Notes: a model not told the origin generated them from the letters alone. DNA of 64,000 bases from Astragalus membranaceus (GCA_039519185.1 CM076850.1:162236462-162300461), one strand, 5' to 3'; shown: positions 21,370-33,600, numbered from the stretch's first letter. Numbers and translations are program-made.

Positions 21370-22170
21370 TGATGGGATCACGGCAAGTGTACCGGATCGT
21401 TGCAAGTAATAGTACAAAAAGACCGAGTATCGAACTCAGGGACTGCGGTTAATTATCAGTTTAACAATTTAACTTCTAAATTGAAAAGGGACTAGTTTGG
21501 ATTTGTTTGACAAGAATCTAAAGTGAAAAACAATCAATATATTTTTTGTGATTTTAATTTAAGGATAACAAGAACACAAGTTGAATTTGTATGAATTAAA
21601 GAGCATTGGGGACGAGCTTTACTTTACTTCACTCTTATATCTAACGAATCAAACATAATATTGAACTTATTTTATGAGCTATGATCAAATTGCTATAATT
21701 ATTCTAATCCTAATTCCTTAGGTAAAATAACCTGTATTTCTAATAAAAAACCTCTAATTCCTTAGGTGACCTTAAAAAGAAATAAGCAGTAATAACAACA
21801 ATTATCGTATGATTCTGAATACCAATGACTATTCCTAGACTAGAGATAAACAAATTTCAATTCTCAAGCATATGTAATTCAAATTTCCATTCACAATCAC
21901 ATATCATAAATCATCCTAAGAGTGATCAAATCCTAGAAAGCATTAAGGACAGAGATTAAAACATAAATCATAACGTTAATTCAAATAATAGAGGTTTGAT
22001 TCAACAGTATAAGAGATTCATAAATTGTTACTCATTCCCAACAACAGGAAATTTAGCTAGACATAGAAATAGAGATAATAATTAAAAGTGAAAAGGGGAA
22101 TGAAAATAACTCCATGAAAAGATGAAGATGATCCGAGTTCCGTCGGCTCCTCCGCTATCTCACTCACGGT

Positions 22171-23383
22171 CACTACAAAAAAACAGTGCATTAGCGACGG
22201 ATTTTTCCCTCGCTAATGCCTGTTTTTCCCTCGCTAATGACTGTTAGCGACAGACCAATTCCGTCGCTAATGGTTAGCGACGGAATAAAATCCGTCGCTA
22301 ATTATCGACGGATTTTCCGTCGCTAATTTCGTCGCTAATTACTGGCGCGTGTCAGGCTATGATTAATCAGTATTAGCGACGGATATCCGTCACTAAAATC
22401 CGTCGCTAATCTCACTTTTTAAAAAAAAATGCTGGTGGTGGTGGTGGTGACGTTCAGATAGAGAGAGGAAGAGATAAGGGGTTGGGGAGATAAGGTGAGA
22501 AAAAAATGGCGTGGTGGTGGTGGTGGTGGTGAGGTTCAGACAGAGAGAGGGAGAGATAAGGGGAGAAAAAATGGTGTGGTGGTGGTGGTGGTGAGGTTCA
22601 GATAGAGAGAGGGAGAGATAAGGGGTTGGGGAGATAAGGGAAGAAAAAAATGGTGTGGTGATGGTGGTGTTGGTGTGGTGTTGAAGGGAGAAGATGATGG
22701 TGGTGGTGGTAAGAAGAAATGAAAGAGGAAGAGGAAAATGGAGAAGGAGAAGAAATGAAAGAGGAAGAGGAAGAAATGAAAGAGGATGGTGTGGTGGTGG
22801 TGGTGGTGGTGTGGTGGTGAAGGGAGAAGAAGATGATGGTGGTGGTGGTAAGAAGAAATGAAAGAGGGAGAGGAAGAAATGAAAGAGGAAGAGGAAAACG
22901 GAGAAGAGGAAGAGGAAGAAATGAAAGAGGAAAGAAAGAATTCGGGTTTATAAAAAAAATTAACATTTAGCGAAGGATTTAGTGAGGGAATTCCGTCACT
23001 AACTTTGGCCACGTGTCAAATAAACTGCAACGGTCAGAGTGGCACATTTCCCCAAGATTAGCAACGGATTTAGTGAGGGAATTCCGTCGCTAACTTTGGC
23101 CACGTGTCAAATAAACTGCAATGGTCAGTGGCACAGTTTCCAAAGATTAGCAATGGATTTTAGCGAGAAAAAATTGTCGCTAATTCGAACAAAAATTTTC
23201 AAATTTCGCGCCATGTTGAATATGTCGCTAATTTAACCAATTTCCACCGCTAAATACCTCGTTTTCAACCAAAACCCAATCCGTCGCTAAAGGAGTACAT
23301 TTCCGTCGCTAATATTGATTTTAGCGACAGACGCCCTGTCTGTCGCTAAAATCCATCGCTAATCCGTCTTTTTTTTTGTAGTA
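22171..23383. mobile_element. non-autonomous CACTA element, 1.21 kb, TSD ggt
   Basis: Left terminus CACTACAAAAAAA, right terminus TTTTTTTGTAGT with the last base changed (A for G). Target duplication ggt at 22168-22170 and 23384-23386. Dense subterminal TTAGCGACGGA/TCCGTCGCTAA repeats at both sides. The centre (22430-22940) is a (ggt)n / gagagagg purine-rich low-complexity block. No transposase. It shares only the CACTACAA tip with the other CACTA in this window, so it is a different family. Confidence 0.9.
22430..22940. repeat. (GGT)n and GA-rich low-complexity block inside CACTA
   Basis: Repeats of a roughly 110-120 bp phrase containing ggtggtggtggtgaggttca, agagagagggagagataagg and aagaagaaatgaaagaggaag. 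Strand asymmetry is extreme (almost no C on plus). The minus-strand His/Ser/Pro-rich open frames over it are artefacts of composition. Confidence 0.75.
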
Positions 23384-23876
23384 GGTGATTACTAGGTTCC
23401 CAATTTTCCTCCTCCAAAAGACCACTTCCAGCCGTCAAAAACGTGATGCCGAACGTACCGTTTCTCCTTTCTTTTCTCGTTCCTTTCCTTCATTCCCAGC
23501 CGTCAAAACCCTCATTTCTTTCTTCTCATTCTCCTTTTTTAATTCCTTGTGCTTCAATTCACGTTATTTTTTCTTATTGGACTTTTGGTCCTTCTTTTTG
23601 TTGGGCCCCCAATGGCAATAGCTTAATAATTTTGCTCCATCATATTAATCCATTTCACAATGATGTGCTTTCAATCTCTACATTAAGATCAACACAAGTT
23701 AGATCAAAATGTTTAATAATTATGATTCAAATTAATTAAAATCATCAAAATATTCTATGAAATTAATCATGTCTAATTAACATTAAATTAAGACAAAAGC
23801 AAACTATAAGTCTAGAGTATATGACAATTTTCTCTTCATAAAGAATAATAAAAATAGATAATTTAGAGAATTATCA

Positions 23877-23893
23877 CCACCCCAAACTTAAAT
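23877..23893 (-). other. polypurine tract of Athila-type element
   Basis: Minus strand AAGTTTGGGGTGG directly precedes the start of the 3' LTR (TGATAATTCTC). This position and G/A composition fit a PPT. Confidence 0.65.
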
Positions 23894-25367
23894 CTTTGCT
23901 TGTCCTCAAGCAACAATTCACATCGGGCACTGGGTTAGAATCAAAACACAAGTTCAACAAATGAATTTCCACAAATCACCATCATTCAAGCACTCCATAA
24001 CACCGCGCATTCACGACACCAAACTGCCCAAAACTCTTGTCAGCAAGCAAACCAAGTTAAAGCAACCAAAATAACATCGGCAGCCAGTCATCAACATCAA
24101 CCCTCTCCTCACACTCTCACCAATTCACTCTTAAGTGTATATAGGGTAATGCGCTCAAATCACAATACATGTATATCCTACCAGAGGCTTGAACAAAGTT
24201 TTACGAAAAACAATCACACACAAATACCACACATATCATGAGGAATTTATTAGGGTTGTAATGGGGTTTGGGTCAGGGTGGATAACTTTTGGAATCTAGG
24301 CTTTCTTGATTGGAATTGAGAAATGCATTAGTCACTCTAGATCCTAACCTTACTCATCAAACTTCTTCAAAGGAATTGTCCACAAGAAAAATTGTCCTGC
24401 TTCACTTAGATCATATAATTACTCACCAAACCTATTCAAAAGAATTACCCACAAGCAAAAGTTGTCCTTGTTATCTTTTCTATTTATTTTTTTTGAACTT
24501 CTTTTTTCTTTTTTTTTTGAACTTTTTTTTTGCTTTTTTTTTCTATTTTTTTTGAACTTTTTGGTACTTTTGGTATACTCACCCCAAACTTAGAACAGTT
24601 GTTTGTCCTCAAATAACCCCACACTTAATTCTTAGCTAGGAATCCAAAATGACAACATATCCATCAATTCCAAACAAGTGGGACACTTGGTTTTTCAGTT
24701 AATGGCTTGTAATGAGGGTTATAAACAACAACAAAAAAGGATTGAAGGCTCAAATGGGCTGCTCAAAGGTCAAAATTTAAGGGTAGGCATTTTAAGGCTC
24801 TAGCTACCAAGAAAACAGAAGTACTCAATCATGTATGTGTGTGTATATGCGATGCAAAAGCAATCAAGAACTAAGTTCAAGTTCTGAAGAAATACACATG
24901 CACGGACACTCACAAATCAAGAAATTAAGTGTTTAGGCTCAAAAGCTCACAGGCTGTGAGAAAGTCGAAGTAATGAAATGGATGCCCAATGTTTTCTTGT
25001 TATACCATGCTCTGTTTACAGGGAATCAGATATTTGTGCACATGCTAACTTAACTTATTAAATGGTGATCTGTAAGAAATTTAAATGCAAACAAGTGTTC
25101 AAACTAAATCACCCAACAACCCACAAAGTCATTAATCAACAAAGTTAACTAGGGTTATGGGGTGTTACTGCTCACACATCACACACAAGTCTAAGAACAT
25201 TCAACAACACACAGTACGAGACTTAAACAGAAAGAACAGTACAAAATGAAAAAGCTAAAATTAAGTAAAATAAAATGCAAAAGAGAAGAGATAGAATACT
25301 CCCTCGCATGGGTTGCCTCCCATGAAGCGCTTGTTTATCGTCCCTAGCTTAACGTTGGAGTGGTCCT
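23894..25367 (-). other. 3' non-coding region of Athila-type element
   Basis: About 1.5 kb between integrase and PPT, where some Athila elements carry an envelope-like gene. I see no such gene: frames are short and interrupted, with T-rich runs at 24480-24560 and scattered 'caccccaaactta' phrases. Nothing further is recognised. Confidence 0.6.
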
Positions 25368-26938
25368 TTAGATGGTGATCAAGTTGATGGACTCTTTTGA
25401 GCGATCAAGTGTACCACCAAAGTAGTGCTTGAGGTGTTGTCCATTCACCTTGAAACTCCTATCCGAACCTGGGTCCTTCAGTTCAATTGCACCATAGGGG
25501 AATACCTTTTTGATTTCAAACGGACCTGACCACCGAGACTTCAACTTTCCGGGAAACAATTTCAACCTTGAGTTGAATAGAAGAGCAAGTTGCCCTTCCC
25601 GGAATTCTTTCTTTTGGATTTTCTGATCATGCCACTTTTTAGTTTTTTCTTTGTAGATTTTGGCATTTTCATAGGAAAAAGTCCTAAATTCTTCTATCTC
25701 ATGGAGTTGAAGAATTCTAGACTCACCAGCTTTGGCCAAATCAAAATTCAAATACTTTGTGACCCATAGTGCTCTGTGCTCCAATTCAAGTGGTAAATGA
25801 CAAGCTTTGCCATAAACAATTTGGTAAGGGGACATACCTATTGGAGTCTTAAAAGCAGTCTGGTATGCCCATAGTGCGTCATCAAGCTTTATTCACCAAT
25901 CTTTTCTTAACGCACTTACCGTCTTCTCAAGGATTTGCTTGTTTGCCAGTTAGACACTTCCACTTGCCCACTAGTTTGTGGGTGATAGGGGGTAGCTATC
26001 CGGTGATGCACATTCTTCAAAAGGGTCTCCATCTTCTTGTTGCAAAAGTGAGTCCCTTCATCGCTAATTAAAGCTATAGGCACTCCAAAGCGTGAGAAAA
26101 TATTTTTCTTCAAGAAACCCATTACCACTTGCGCATCATTTGTTTGAGTGGCTATTGCTTCCTTCCACTTTGACACATAATCGACTGCAACCAAGATATA
26201 AAACTTTGAGTACGAGGATGGGAATGGTCCCATGAAGTCAATCCCCCACACATCAAAAACTTCAACTTCAAGAATGGGATGTTGAGGCATCTCGTTTCTT
26301 TTTGGAATGTTTCCCGTTCTTTGACATCGATCACACATCTTCACATAGGTAAATGCAACTTTGAACAATGAAGGCCAATACAATCCGTACTGGAGGACTT
26401 TTGCTGCTGTACGGTCTACACTAAAGTGTCCTCCATAGTCCGAATCATGACAGTGCCAAATAATTTTTTCTTGCTCTTCTTTTGGCACACATCTACGCAA
26501 CAAACCATCAACTCCTTTTTTGTACAAGTATGGCTCGTCCCAAACATAGAATTTAGCTTCATGAAGAAACCTCTTTCTTTGTTGGGAGTTGAAATCAGCT
26601 GGAATTGCATTGCCCACCTTGTAATTTGCAAAGTTGGCAAACCAAGGTATGCTAACAATAGAGAAGATGTGTTCATCAACAAAAGTGTCATGAATAGGCC
26701 TTGTCTCATCATTCTCCTCCACCTTCTCCAAGCGAGAGAGGTGGTCCGCCACCAAGTTTTCTGAACCCTTCTTATCTCGGATTTCGAGATCAAACTCTTG
26801 AAGCAATAGGATCCATCTTAGCAGCCTTGGCTTTGATTCCTGCTTAGCAAACAAATACCTTAGTGCAGCATGGTCAGTGTAAAAAATGACTTCCGAACCC
26901 AATAAATAGGAACGAAATTTATCAAAAGCATAAACCAC
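25368..26938 (-). pseudogene. RNase H end and integrase of Athila-type element
   Basis: The frame 25916-26938 has the RNase H tail (FYTDHAALRYLF, WILLLQEFDLEIRDKKG), the HHCC zinc domain (WHCHDSDYGGHF...CDRCQRTGN) and the integrase core with all three acidic residues: GIDFMGPF, ISDEGTHF and TSGQVEVSN. A frameshift at about 25915 separates the last part (25368-25835): MSPYQIVYGKACHLPLELEH through SRWSGPFEI, the GPY/F-like C-terminal domain. Catalytic residues are intact, but the frame is not. Confidence 0.88.
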
Positions 26939-26953
26939 AGCTAAAAGCTCTTT

Positions 26954-28134
26954 TTAAGTGGTAGCATAATTAAGTTGAGCAGGGTTTAAACCATGACTAG
27001 CATAATAAATCACATGCAACAACTTATCTTTTCTTTGGCCTAAGACCGCCCCTACAGCAGTGTCACTTGCATCACACATAATTTCAAAAGGTAAAGACCA
27101 ATCAGGGGCAGTGACAACAGGGGCAGTTACCAACTTATCTTTCAGAGTGTTAAAGGCATTTAGACATTCCTCATTGAACACAAAGGGGATGTCCTTCACA
27201 AGTAAATTAGTAAGAGGTTTTGCAATTTTTGAAAAATCTTTTATGAACCTCCTATAAAATCCAGCATGGCCTAAAAAGCTTCTAATGCCTTTTCATTGGT
27301 GGGAGGGGGAAGTTTTTCAATAACTTCTACTTTAGCACGGTCAACCTCAATCCCCTTGTGGGAGATGCGGTGACCCAAAACAATTCCCTCTCTTACCAAA
27401 AAATGGCATTTTTCCCAATTTAGAACCAAGTTGGATTTCTTACACCTTTCTAACACAAGAGACAAATTATGCAAGCAATTATCAAAAGAGTTACCAAAGA
27501 CAGAGAAGTCGTCCATAAACACCTCAATATGTTTTTCAATCATATCAGAGAATATGGACATCATGCACCTTTGAAAAGTAGCCGGGGCATTGCAAAGCCC
27601 GAAAGGCATCCTTCGGTAAGCAAATATACCATATAGCCATGTGAATGCGGTCTTCTCTTGGTCTTACGGAGCCACAACAATCTAGTTGTAACCAGAATAC
27701 CCATCCAAGAAACAATAAAAATCATGACCCACCAACCTCTCCAGCATCTGATCAATAAAAGGTAAAGGAAAGTGGTCCTTCCTAGTAGCCGTGTTCAATC
27801 TTCTGTAATCAAAGCAAACTCTCCATCCTGTGACAGTTCTTGTAGGAATTAATTCATATTTTTCATTCATGAGTACAGTGATCCCACCCTTTTTAGGAAC
27901 AACTTGGACGGGACTCACCCAAGAACTGTCCGAGATGGGATAAATAAGCCCAGCTTCAAGAAGATTGACAACTTCTTTTCTAATCACTTCTTTCATAGCT
28001 GAATTTAATCTTCTTTGTGGTTGCACCGCCGGCTTATGATCTTCCTCCATGAGGATCTTATGCATGCAAAATGAAGAACTAATTCCCTTCAAATCCTCAA
28101 TGGACCAACCAATAGCACCTTTGTGCTCTTTCAA
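26954..28134 (-). pseudogene. reverse transcriptase of Athila-type element
   Basis: Three frame pieces: 27682-28134 (GAIGWSIEDLKGIS, WVSPVQVVPKKGGITV, GWRVCFDYRRLN, FLDGYSGYN), 27271-27609 (MPFGLCNAPATFQRCM, catalytic VFMDDFSVFG, LVLNWEKCHFLV) and 26954-27199 (FNEECLNAFNTLKDKL, CDASDTAVGAVLGQ, start of RNase H). FMDD at the catalytic site is usual for Athila. Frameshifts near 27665 and 27235 and a stop at about 26950 inactivate it. Confidence 0.88.
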
Positions 28135-28155
28135 GATTCTAAGTAACTTTTCCTC

Positions 28156-29508
28156 CTACAATTGACTCAAGTTAGAATTAATAATAGCATGATACACATT
28201 CCCCTCACCAAGGAACACATATTTCAAATGAGAGGGTAATTGCTTGAGTTCAACTACAGGGGCCTTCTTCACTTCCTCTTGGACAATTTTTTCTTCAACC
28301 TTCAAATCCTCCCACTTAGGAGGTGAATGGAGAGAATGAGATGGGGAGGCATCTAGCATGGCAATCACTTCTTTTGCCTCAGAATCACACCCTTCTTCAA
28401 CCTCCTCTTTGGATAACACAAGGGCTTTCTCAAGAGGTAAGTACGGAACTTGTTCTTGAAATTCCTTATCAATGATGGAATCAAGAACTTCAATTCGGTA
28501 GCACCCTTCCTTCCCTTTTGGATGTTTCATAGCTTTGAGAACATTAAAGGTCACAGCGTCATCGTGGACTTTCAATGTCAAAGTCCCATCTGCCACATCA
28601 ATTATAGCACGACCGGTAGCTAGGAAAGGTCTCCCCAAAATCAACGGGATGTCATTGTCTTCTTCCATATCAAGAACCACAAAATCCACCAGGAAGATGA
28701 ATTTGTCAATTTTCACAAGGACATCTTCAACTACACCATATGGATGCTTCACTGAACGGTCAGCTAGATGCAAAGTCATCATGGTGTTCTTTATTTGACC
28801 AAACCTCAGCTTTTTGAAAATGGAGAGTGGCATTAGACTGATACTTGCTCCAAGATCACAGAGAGCTTTCCCAAAAGTTCTATCCCCAATAGTGCAAGGA
28901 ATGGAGAAACTTCCAGGATCTTTGAGTTTTTGTGGAAGCTTTCTTTGCAAAATTACACTACACTCCTCAGTGAGCATTACTGTTTCCTCATCCATGATTC
29001 TTCTTTTCTCTGAAAGGATCTCTTTCATGAACTTGGCATATGTAGGCATCTGTTCAAGCGCTTCTGCAAAAGGAATGTTAATTTGTAATTTTTTAAAAAC
29101 ATCTAAAAACTTACCAAATTGTTTTTCATCTTGCTCCTTCTTCAATATTTGAGGGAAAGGTAGTTTGATGACTGGCTTTGGAAGCTTAGACTCCTCTTGC
29201 ACAGTAGAATCCTCTTTCACCTTAGAAGGTTCATCCACACCCAAAGAAACTTTATCATTAGACTCTGTAACATCTTCTGGGCTCTTCTTTGTCATAGCTT
29301 CGATCGTTTTCCCACTCCTTGTGGTCACGACATTAACTGTTTCATTACCCTTTGGATTGGGGATGGTGTCCCTAGGAAGCGTGCCCGGAGGTCTTTGTGC
29401 AATTTGCTTGGCCAATTGTCCCACTTGAGTCTCAAGATTTCTGATGGATGCCTCTTGATTTCTAGAGCTAGCTTCTTGATTTTTAAAACCAGCCCTTGTC
29501 TCCTCCAT
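28156..29508 (-). pseudogene. gag C-terminal region and aspartic protease of Athila-type element
   Basis: A 450-codon open frame. An N-terminal coiled-coil-like Gln/Arg-rich start (NQEASSRNQEASIRNLETQ), LPRDTIPNPKG and VVTTRSGK are typical of the Athila gag-to-PR region. ALCDLGASISLMPLSIFKKL is the protease active site in the Asp-Leu-Gly form common in Athila, followed by IPLILGRPFLATG. It is the longest intact piece of this element. Confidence 0.85.
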
Positions 29509-29543
29509 GAATGAAGAAGTTTGTGTAGCTAGTTTCTCAATGG

Positions 29544-30446
29544 CTATCTCCCAATCTGCTTTCTGTTGAGGAGCATTTTGGCTTTGCCCTTGATCCTTCC
29601 AAGAGAAATTTGGGTGATTCCTCCACCCCGGATTGTAGGTGTTGGAATATGGATTATTTTTGACAAAAAATATCTTCTTAGAGCTTCCATTCCTTTTTTC
29701 AGTTCTTCCAACTGTTGAGTGATTATCTTCTGTTGAGCCAACCCGGCAGCCTGCGCATCTAAGTCAAGGAGACCTCTTTTAGATGGACCTCCTCTATCAT
29801 GAGCCGCCAAGTAATCATTTGAAACCATAGCTTCAATTATTTGTCTTGCTTTTACCGCGGTCTTGAAATTCAAAGAACCACCTGCTGAGGCATCAAGCAT
29901 CATCCTGGCATTCGGTCTCAACCCAGTACAAAAGATTTGCATCTGTTGATGATCATCAAAACCATGATTCGGGCAAGCCTTCAATGTGATCTTGAATCTT
30001 TTGTAAGTCTCATAGAGCGACTCACCCTCTTTTTGTTCAAAACTGTTGATTTGTCCCTTCTTCTTAATGAACATGGAATGAGGAAAAATTTATTCGAGGA
30101 ATTTGTCTTCAAGAGCATTCCATGTAGTGATGCTACCTTCAGGTTGTGAATCAAACCACTCTTTGGCTTCATCCTTTAGAGAGAATGGAAAAAGCCTCAG
30201 TTTCTTAGCTTCATCAGTATTACCATCCACTTTCACTGTTTCACATAGTTGTGCAAAATTGGTGAGATGCTTGTTTGCATCTTCACATGGTCTTCCACCA
30301 AATTGCATCTCCCTCAATTCACGGAACAGTCCTGGATTGATCTCAAATCTATTTACGATTACCGGTTGATGAGTTCGGTAACCTCTGCCTGTTTGTGTCA
30401 CGATTCCCATAGTCTCCAAGAGTACGTCTCACTGGTGGGTCAGCCA
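29544..30446 (-). pseudogene. gag N-terminal region of Athila-type element
   Basis: The natural start is probably the ATG at 30446 (MADPPVRRTLGDYGN). The frame shifts shortly afterwards and continues at 30090-30419 with INPGLFRELREMQFGG, LRLFPFSLKDEAKEWF and SITTWNALEDKFLE (retrotransposon gag domain), then at 29544-30074 with EGESLYETYKRFK and ARQIIEAMVSNDY. At least two frameshifts (about 30400 and 30085). Confidence 0.83.
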
Positions 30447-30709
30447 TATCTTCAATCACAGGAATCTCAAATACAACCTCTACTTCTCTTACTGCTTCTT
30501 TTTCTTGGAGTTTCCTTTCTCATGTAGCCTTTCGATTAGCCTTTGCAGTCTTTTGAATTTCTGGATCAAAGAGAAGGTCAGCTGAGGCAGTGCCTCGCAT
30601 AAACAAAGTTAGAGCAGAAGTAAGTGATTAAGAGATAAAAATAAAATAAAATGACAGAAATTAAAATTCAATCAAGAAATTAAAAATTAAGCTAATAAAA
30701 ATTTGGCAG

Positions 30710-30727
30710 TCCCCGGCAACGGCGCCA
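30710..30727 (-). other. primer-binding site complementary to tRNA-Asp
   Basis: Plus strand tccccggcaacggcgcca is identical to the 3' end of plant tRNA-Asp including CCA, so the minus-strand element carries TGGCGCCGTTGCCGGGGA, six bases from the LTR. A tRNA-Asp primer is characteristic of Athila elements. Confidence 0.88.
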
Positions 30728-30733
30728 AAAACT

Positions 30734-30975
30734 TGATGGGATCACGGCAAGTGTACCGGATCGTTGCAAGTAATAGTACGGAAAGACCGAGTATCAAACT
30801 CAGGGACTGCGGTTAATTATCAGTTTAACAATTTAACTTCTAAATTGAAAAGGGACTAGTTTGGATTTGTTTGACAAGAAATTAAAGTGAAAAACAATAA
30901 ATATATTTTTTGTGATTTTAATTTAAGGATAACAAGAACACAAGTTGAATTTGTATGAATTAAAGAGCATTGGGG
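30734..30975 (-). mobile_element. 5' LTR of Athila-type element, remnant (242 bp)
   Basis: Matches 21370-21611 almost base for base (TGATGGGATCACGG to gagcattgggg), then diverges abruptly at 30976. About 1 kb of LTR is missing. The remaining half does not appear later in the window, so this is a deletion or rearrangement end, not a simple insertion. Confidence 0.85.
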
Positions 30976-32028
30976 CATGTTGCGTTAAAAACACACTTAG
31001 AGCAAGTGTACTCTTTCGCAGAAGTAGTATAAAAGATTATCGTGTCCACAGAGATTAATTAACGAGTACCAAACTAATCAAGATTTTATATTGGTTAGAC
31101 GAACCAATAGTAGAGTAGTAATGTAAACTAAATAAAAATAATTAAATACCAAATAGTAAAATACAAGATTGAATCAATGGAGAAAGACCTAGGGTCACGG
31201 TTTCACTTGCTAGATTCGATTCCCCTATATCTAATTCTACCCGAATTCCTTTATTTTATTTAATTACCAATCCATTTACTAAAGCTATTAATCCGTTTGG
31301 TCATTCACGATTAATATTCTTTTTCCTAAACTAACCCTTGTTTGGTCATGCAAGAAGAGGAAAAGCATAAAGAACAAAAATGTTGAATGATTGGAAGACT
31401 AAATTAAAGTTTGGTCATGCATTAATTATAGCCCCAATTATCCTATAGGTCCACCAACTAATTGCAGTACGGTCGCTGATCAACTAATTGATTATGAACA
31501 TGCAAAGGGTGATCAATCCTAAGAACGTGATTAAATTACTAGGACAATATTAATTGAAATACAAATGGGAATTCAGATTAAAAATTAGAACATAAAAAGG
31601 TCTCTAATCAAGCAAGATCCACCTAAGACCCTAGAAGAGGATTTAGGTATCCAAAGTCATGAAGAACAATAAAATAGAAATTAGAGTTATGAATTACAGA
31701 GATAAAAATAACCCGATAATAGAGAAATTCTTATTCTGAGTCTTCAGTCTCCTTTTTCTGCTCCCAAGCTCTCGCACGATGTGAAGAACAGTACCCAAAG
31801 TCTCATTTTCTCTCGCTCGAGTGTCTGCGTTCTTTCTTTCTTTGATGTGTATGCGCGGCGTCTTCTGTGTTATGTACCGCCCTTTCCATTCAAGTGCAAT
31901 ACCCTTTTTATATATGAAGAAGCCTAGGTTACGTGAATATCACGTGTTCTCCATCCAACTTCAAATATTGCTCAGCACGTCCCTCAATTGGATTGTCCGT
32001 GGGCCAATTAATTATCATGGGCTGGCAT
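30976..32028 (-). mobile_element. LTR-like block of another gypsy family (solo or truncated LTR)
   Basis: Begins TGTTGCGTTAAAAACACAC just after the Athila break. Early on it has gcaagtgtactc...gtgtccacagaga, which on the minus strand is the typical end of an Athila/Tat-type LTR. A minus-strand TATA box (TATATAAAAAG, 31905-31915) supports minus orientation. The right edge near 32027 is tentative, and no target duplication is found. Confidence 0.5.
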
Positions 32029-33392
32029 TGATAACTCATATTTATATGAGTTATTTATGCTCTTATCACTTAAATCAACACAAGTTCTCATGTAATATCC
32101 GTGCTTTATTAAGTAAATATTAGTTATTCAGAGGAAAGAAGGGTTAGGAGCTAGTTTGTTATCATTTGACACATTTGGTGCCTTTGTGAGTATTTTAATG
32201 TTTCTGTTAAGTGTTACAGCGTTAAGCGCTATAGCGCTATATGACGGTGGGACAGCTGGAGATCAAAAAGAAAAGTTACATTTTGGAGCCTCACTCTTTA
32301 TGTCAAGTCAACACCTCACTCCTCTGTGCCTAGGACTGTCTCGGCGAATTTTATTGGCTAGTGTGGACACTTGTCCACTTGTTGTTGGAAGATTGCTTTT
32401 AGTTGGTGAGATATGTCAAAGTCACCTTTTTGGGAAAGCTACTTTATGGACAATAAACAAAGATATCTCACTTCTTCTTCCTCATAACATAGAATTCGAA
32501 ACTTGGAGAGAGTTTTTGGAGAGAAAAACTTGACACCCTTCTCCTCCATTAATCCTCCACTTCAAGCTTTTATTTTTCAAGAGAAGGTCATCATTTCCAA
32601 CGCTGTGAAGCTGTGCTATAGCATCATCTACCCGTCTCATGAGAAGGAGCCTACGTCGTGTATCTTTTGCAACCGTGCCTCCTCTTTTCATTTTCGGTAA
32701 TATGAACATTTTGGTTTGTATTGTGTTGATGATGCTCATCATGAGCTAAACACTTAGTAGTTGGATTGCTTTAAGCTTTGTAATGACTCTTTAGTATTGT
32801 TAATATAACGTTATGATGCTTGCGTTTCAATCTTTGTGCTTTAATGCTTTCAAACTCGTTTTGGGATTGGCCAACTGAAATGGGTACATTCGTAGGTACA
32901 AACATGGTCTACGATTCTAACTCAAAGATTGATATGAATGAAATGTTGTTTAAAGAAATTTAGACAACTTGTGCTTAACTCTAGACATAGGGGAGTAATA
33001 GTTCATAAGGTGAATACTGTGGGTTCTTCATTATACAGGGGTGGACTTATTTAGAACCTAGACATAGGAGTCTTGTAACAAAACCTGACGTCAGTGACCG
33101 AAAGGCACAACATCATATGCTATAACGCTTAATGCTATAGCGTCTAACGTTATAGCGCTTCACTACTGAGAAATTACTTAGCAAAGAGCAGTCCAACTCA
33201 CTTTATCAACTCTTCAACTTTCTTTACTGTTTTAACTCAACCACCAATTACTTTTTATGCATATAAACATCATTGTTACTATTTTGTTTGTTTCACTAAT
33301 TTGTTGATAGCCTAACTCTAAAAATTAACATCAATCTCTGTGGGTACGATCTCTACTTATGATTATATTACTTATTGCGATCTTACTTATCA
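32029..33392 (+). mobile_element. LTR-like block with TGATAA...TTATCA termini, ~1.36 kb
   Basis: Starts TGATAACTCATATTTATATG, a 20-bp palindromic region, and ends with ctctgtgggtacgatctc...ttactTATCA, the plus-strand form of a gypsy LTR end. Contains several agcgctatagcgct/gcgttatagc palindromes (32219-32245 and 33120-33165). No TSD, PBS or internal domain. Read as a solo or truncated LTR in plus orientation. Confidence 0.5.
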
Positions 33393-33591
33393 TTAACATC
33401 AATCAATTGTTATGGTCAAAAACAATATAATATTTTAATAAATATTAATAATGAACCGCCAAAATTTATAATTCAAAGTACTAAAATATATTTATTTTAA
33501 TCTAAAATCAGAGAAAAGTTAAAAAAAAGGCAAAACTTATGTGTAGCGTTTATTATTTTACAGTCACAATCCAACATGTGAACTGGCCGGT
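33393..33591. other. AT-rich spacer left of the Pack-MULE
   Basis: About 200 bp with nothing recognised. It ends at the left copy of the 9-bp target duplication. Confidence 0.5.
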
Positions 33592-33600
33592 TAATAGTAA

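Larger units (their letters stand above)
21370..23876 (-). mobile_element. 3' LTR of Athila-type element (~1.29 kb plus inserted CACTA)
   Basis: Plus-strand edges TGATGGGATC and GAGAATTATCA; removal of the CACTA and one TSD gives about 1290 bp. The right edge is followed by ccaccccaaacttaaat, the complement of a purine-rich tract. The upstream target is LINE sequence, with atggc directly before the LTR. Confidence 0.8.
21370..30975 (-). mobile_element. Athila-type Ty3/gypsy retrotransposon
   Basis: 3' LTR 21370-23876 (split by a CACTA), PPT, 1.5 kb non-coding region, IN, RNase H, RT, PR, gag, a PBS exactly complementary to the tRNA-Asp 3' end, and the first 242 bp of the 5' LTR. The first ~240 bp of the two LTRs are nearly identical (starting TGATGGGATCACGGCAAG). 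The coding region is one pseudogene chain with several frameshifts. The 5' LTR breaks off at 30975 and its remainder, together with the expected flank, is not found in the window. Confidence 0.88.

Noticed and set aside
22536..23012. His/Ser/Pro-rich minus-strand frame
   Set aside because: Low-complexity (GGT)n/GA-rich core of the CACTA element.
23894..25367. Envelope-like gene of the Athila element
   Set aside because: Position fits, but no open frame, signal peptide or transmembrane pattern is visible.
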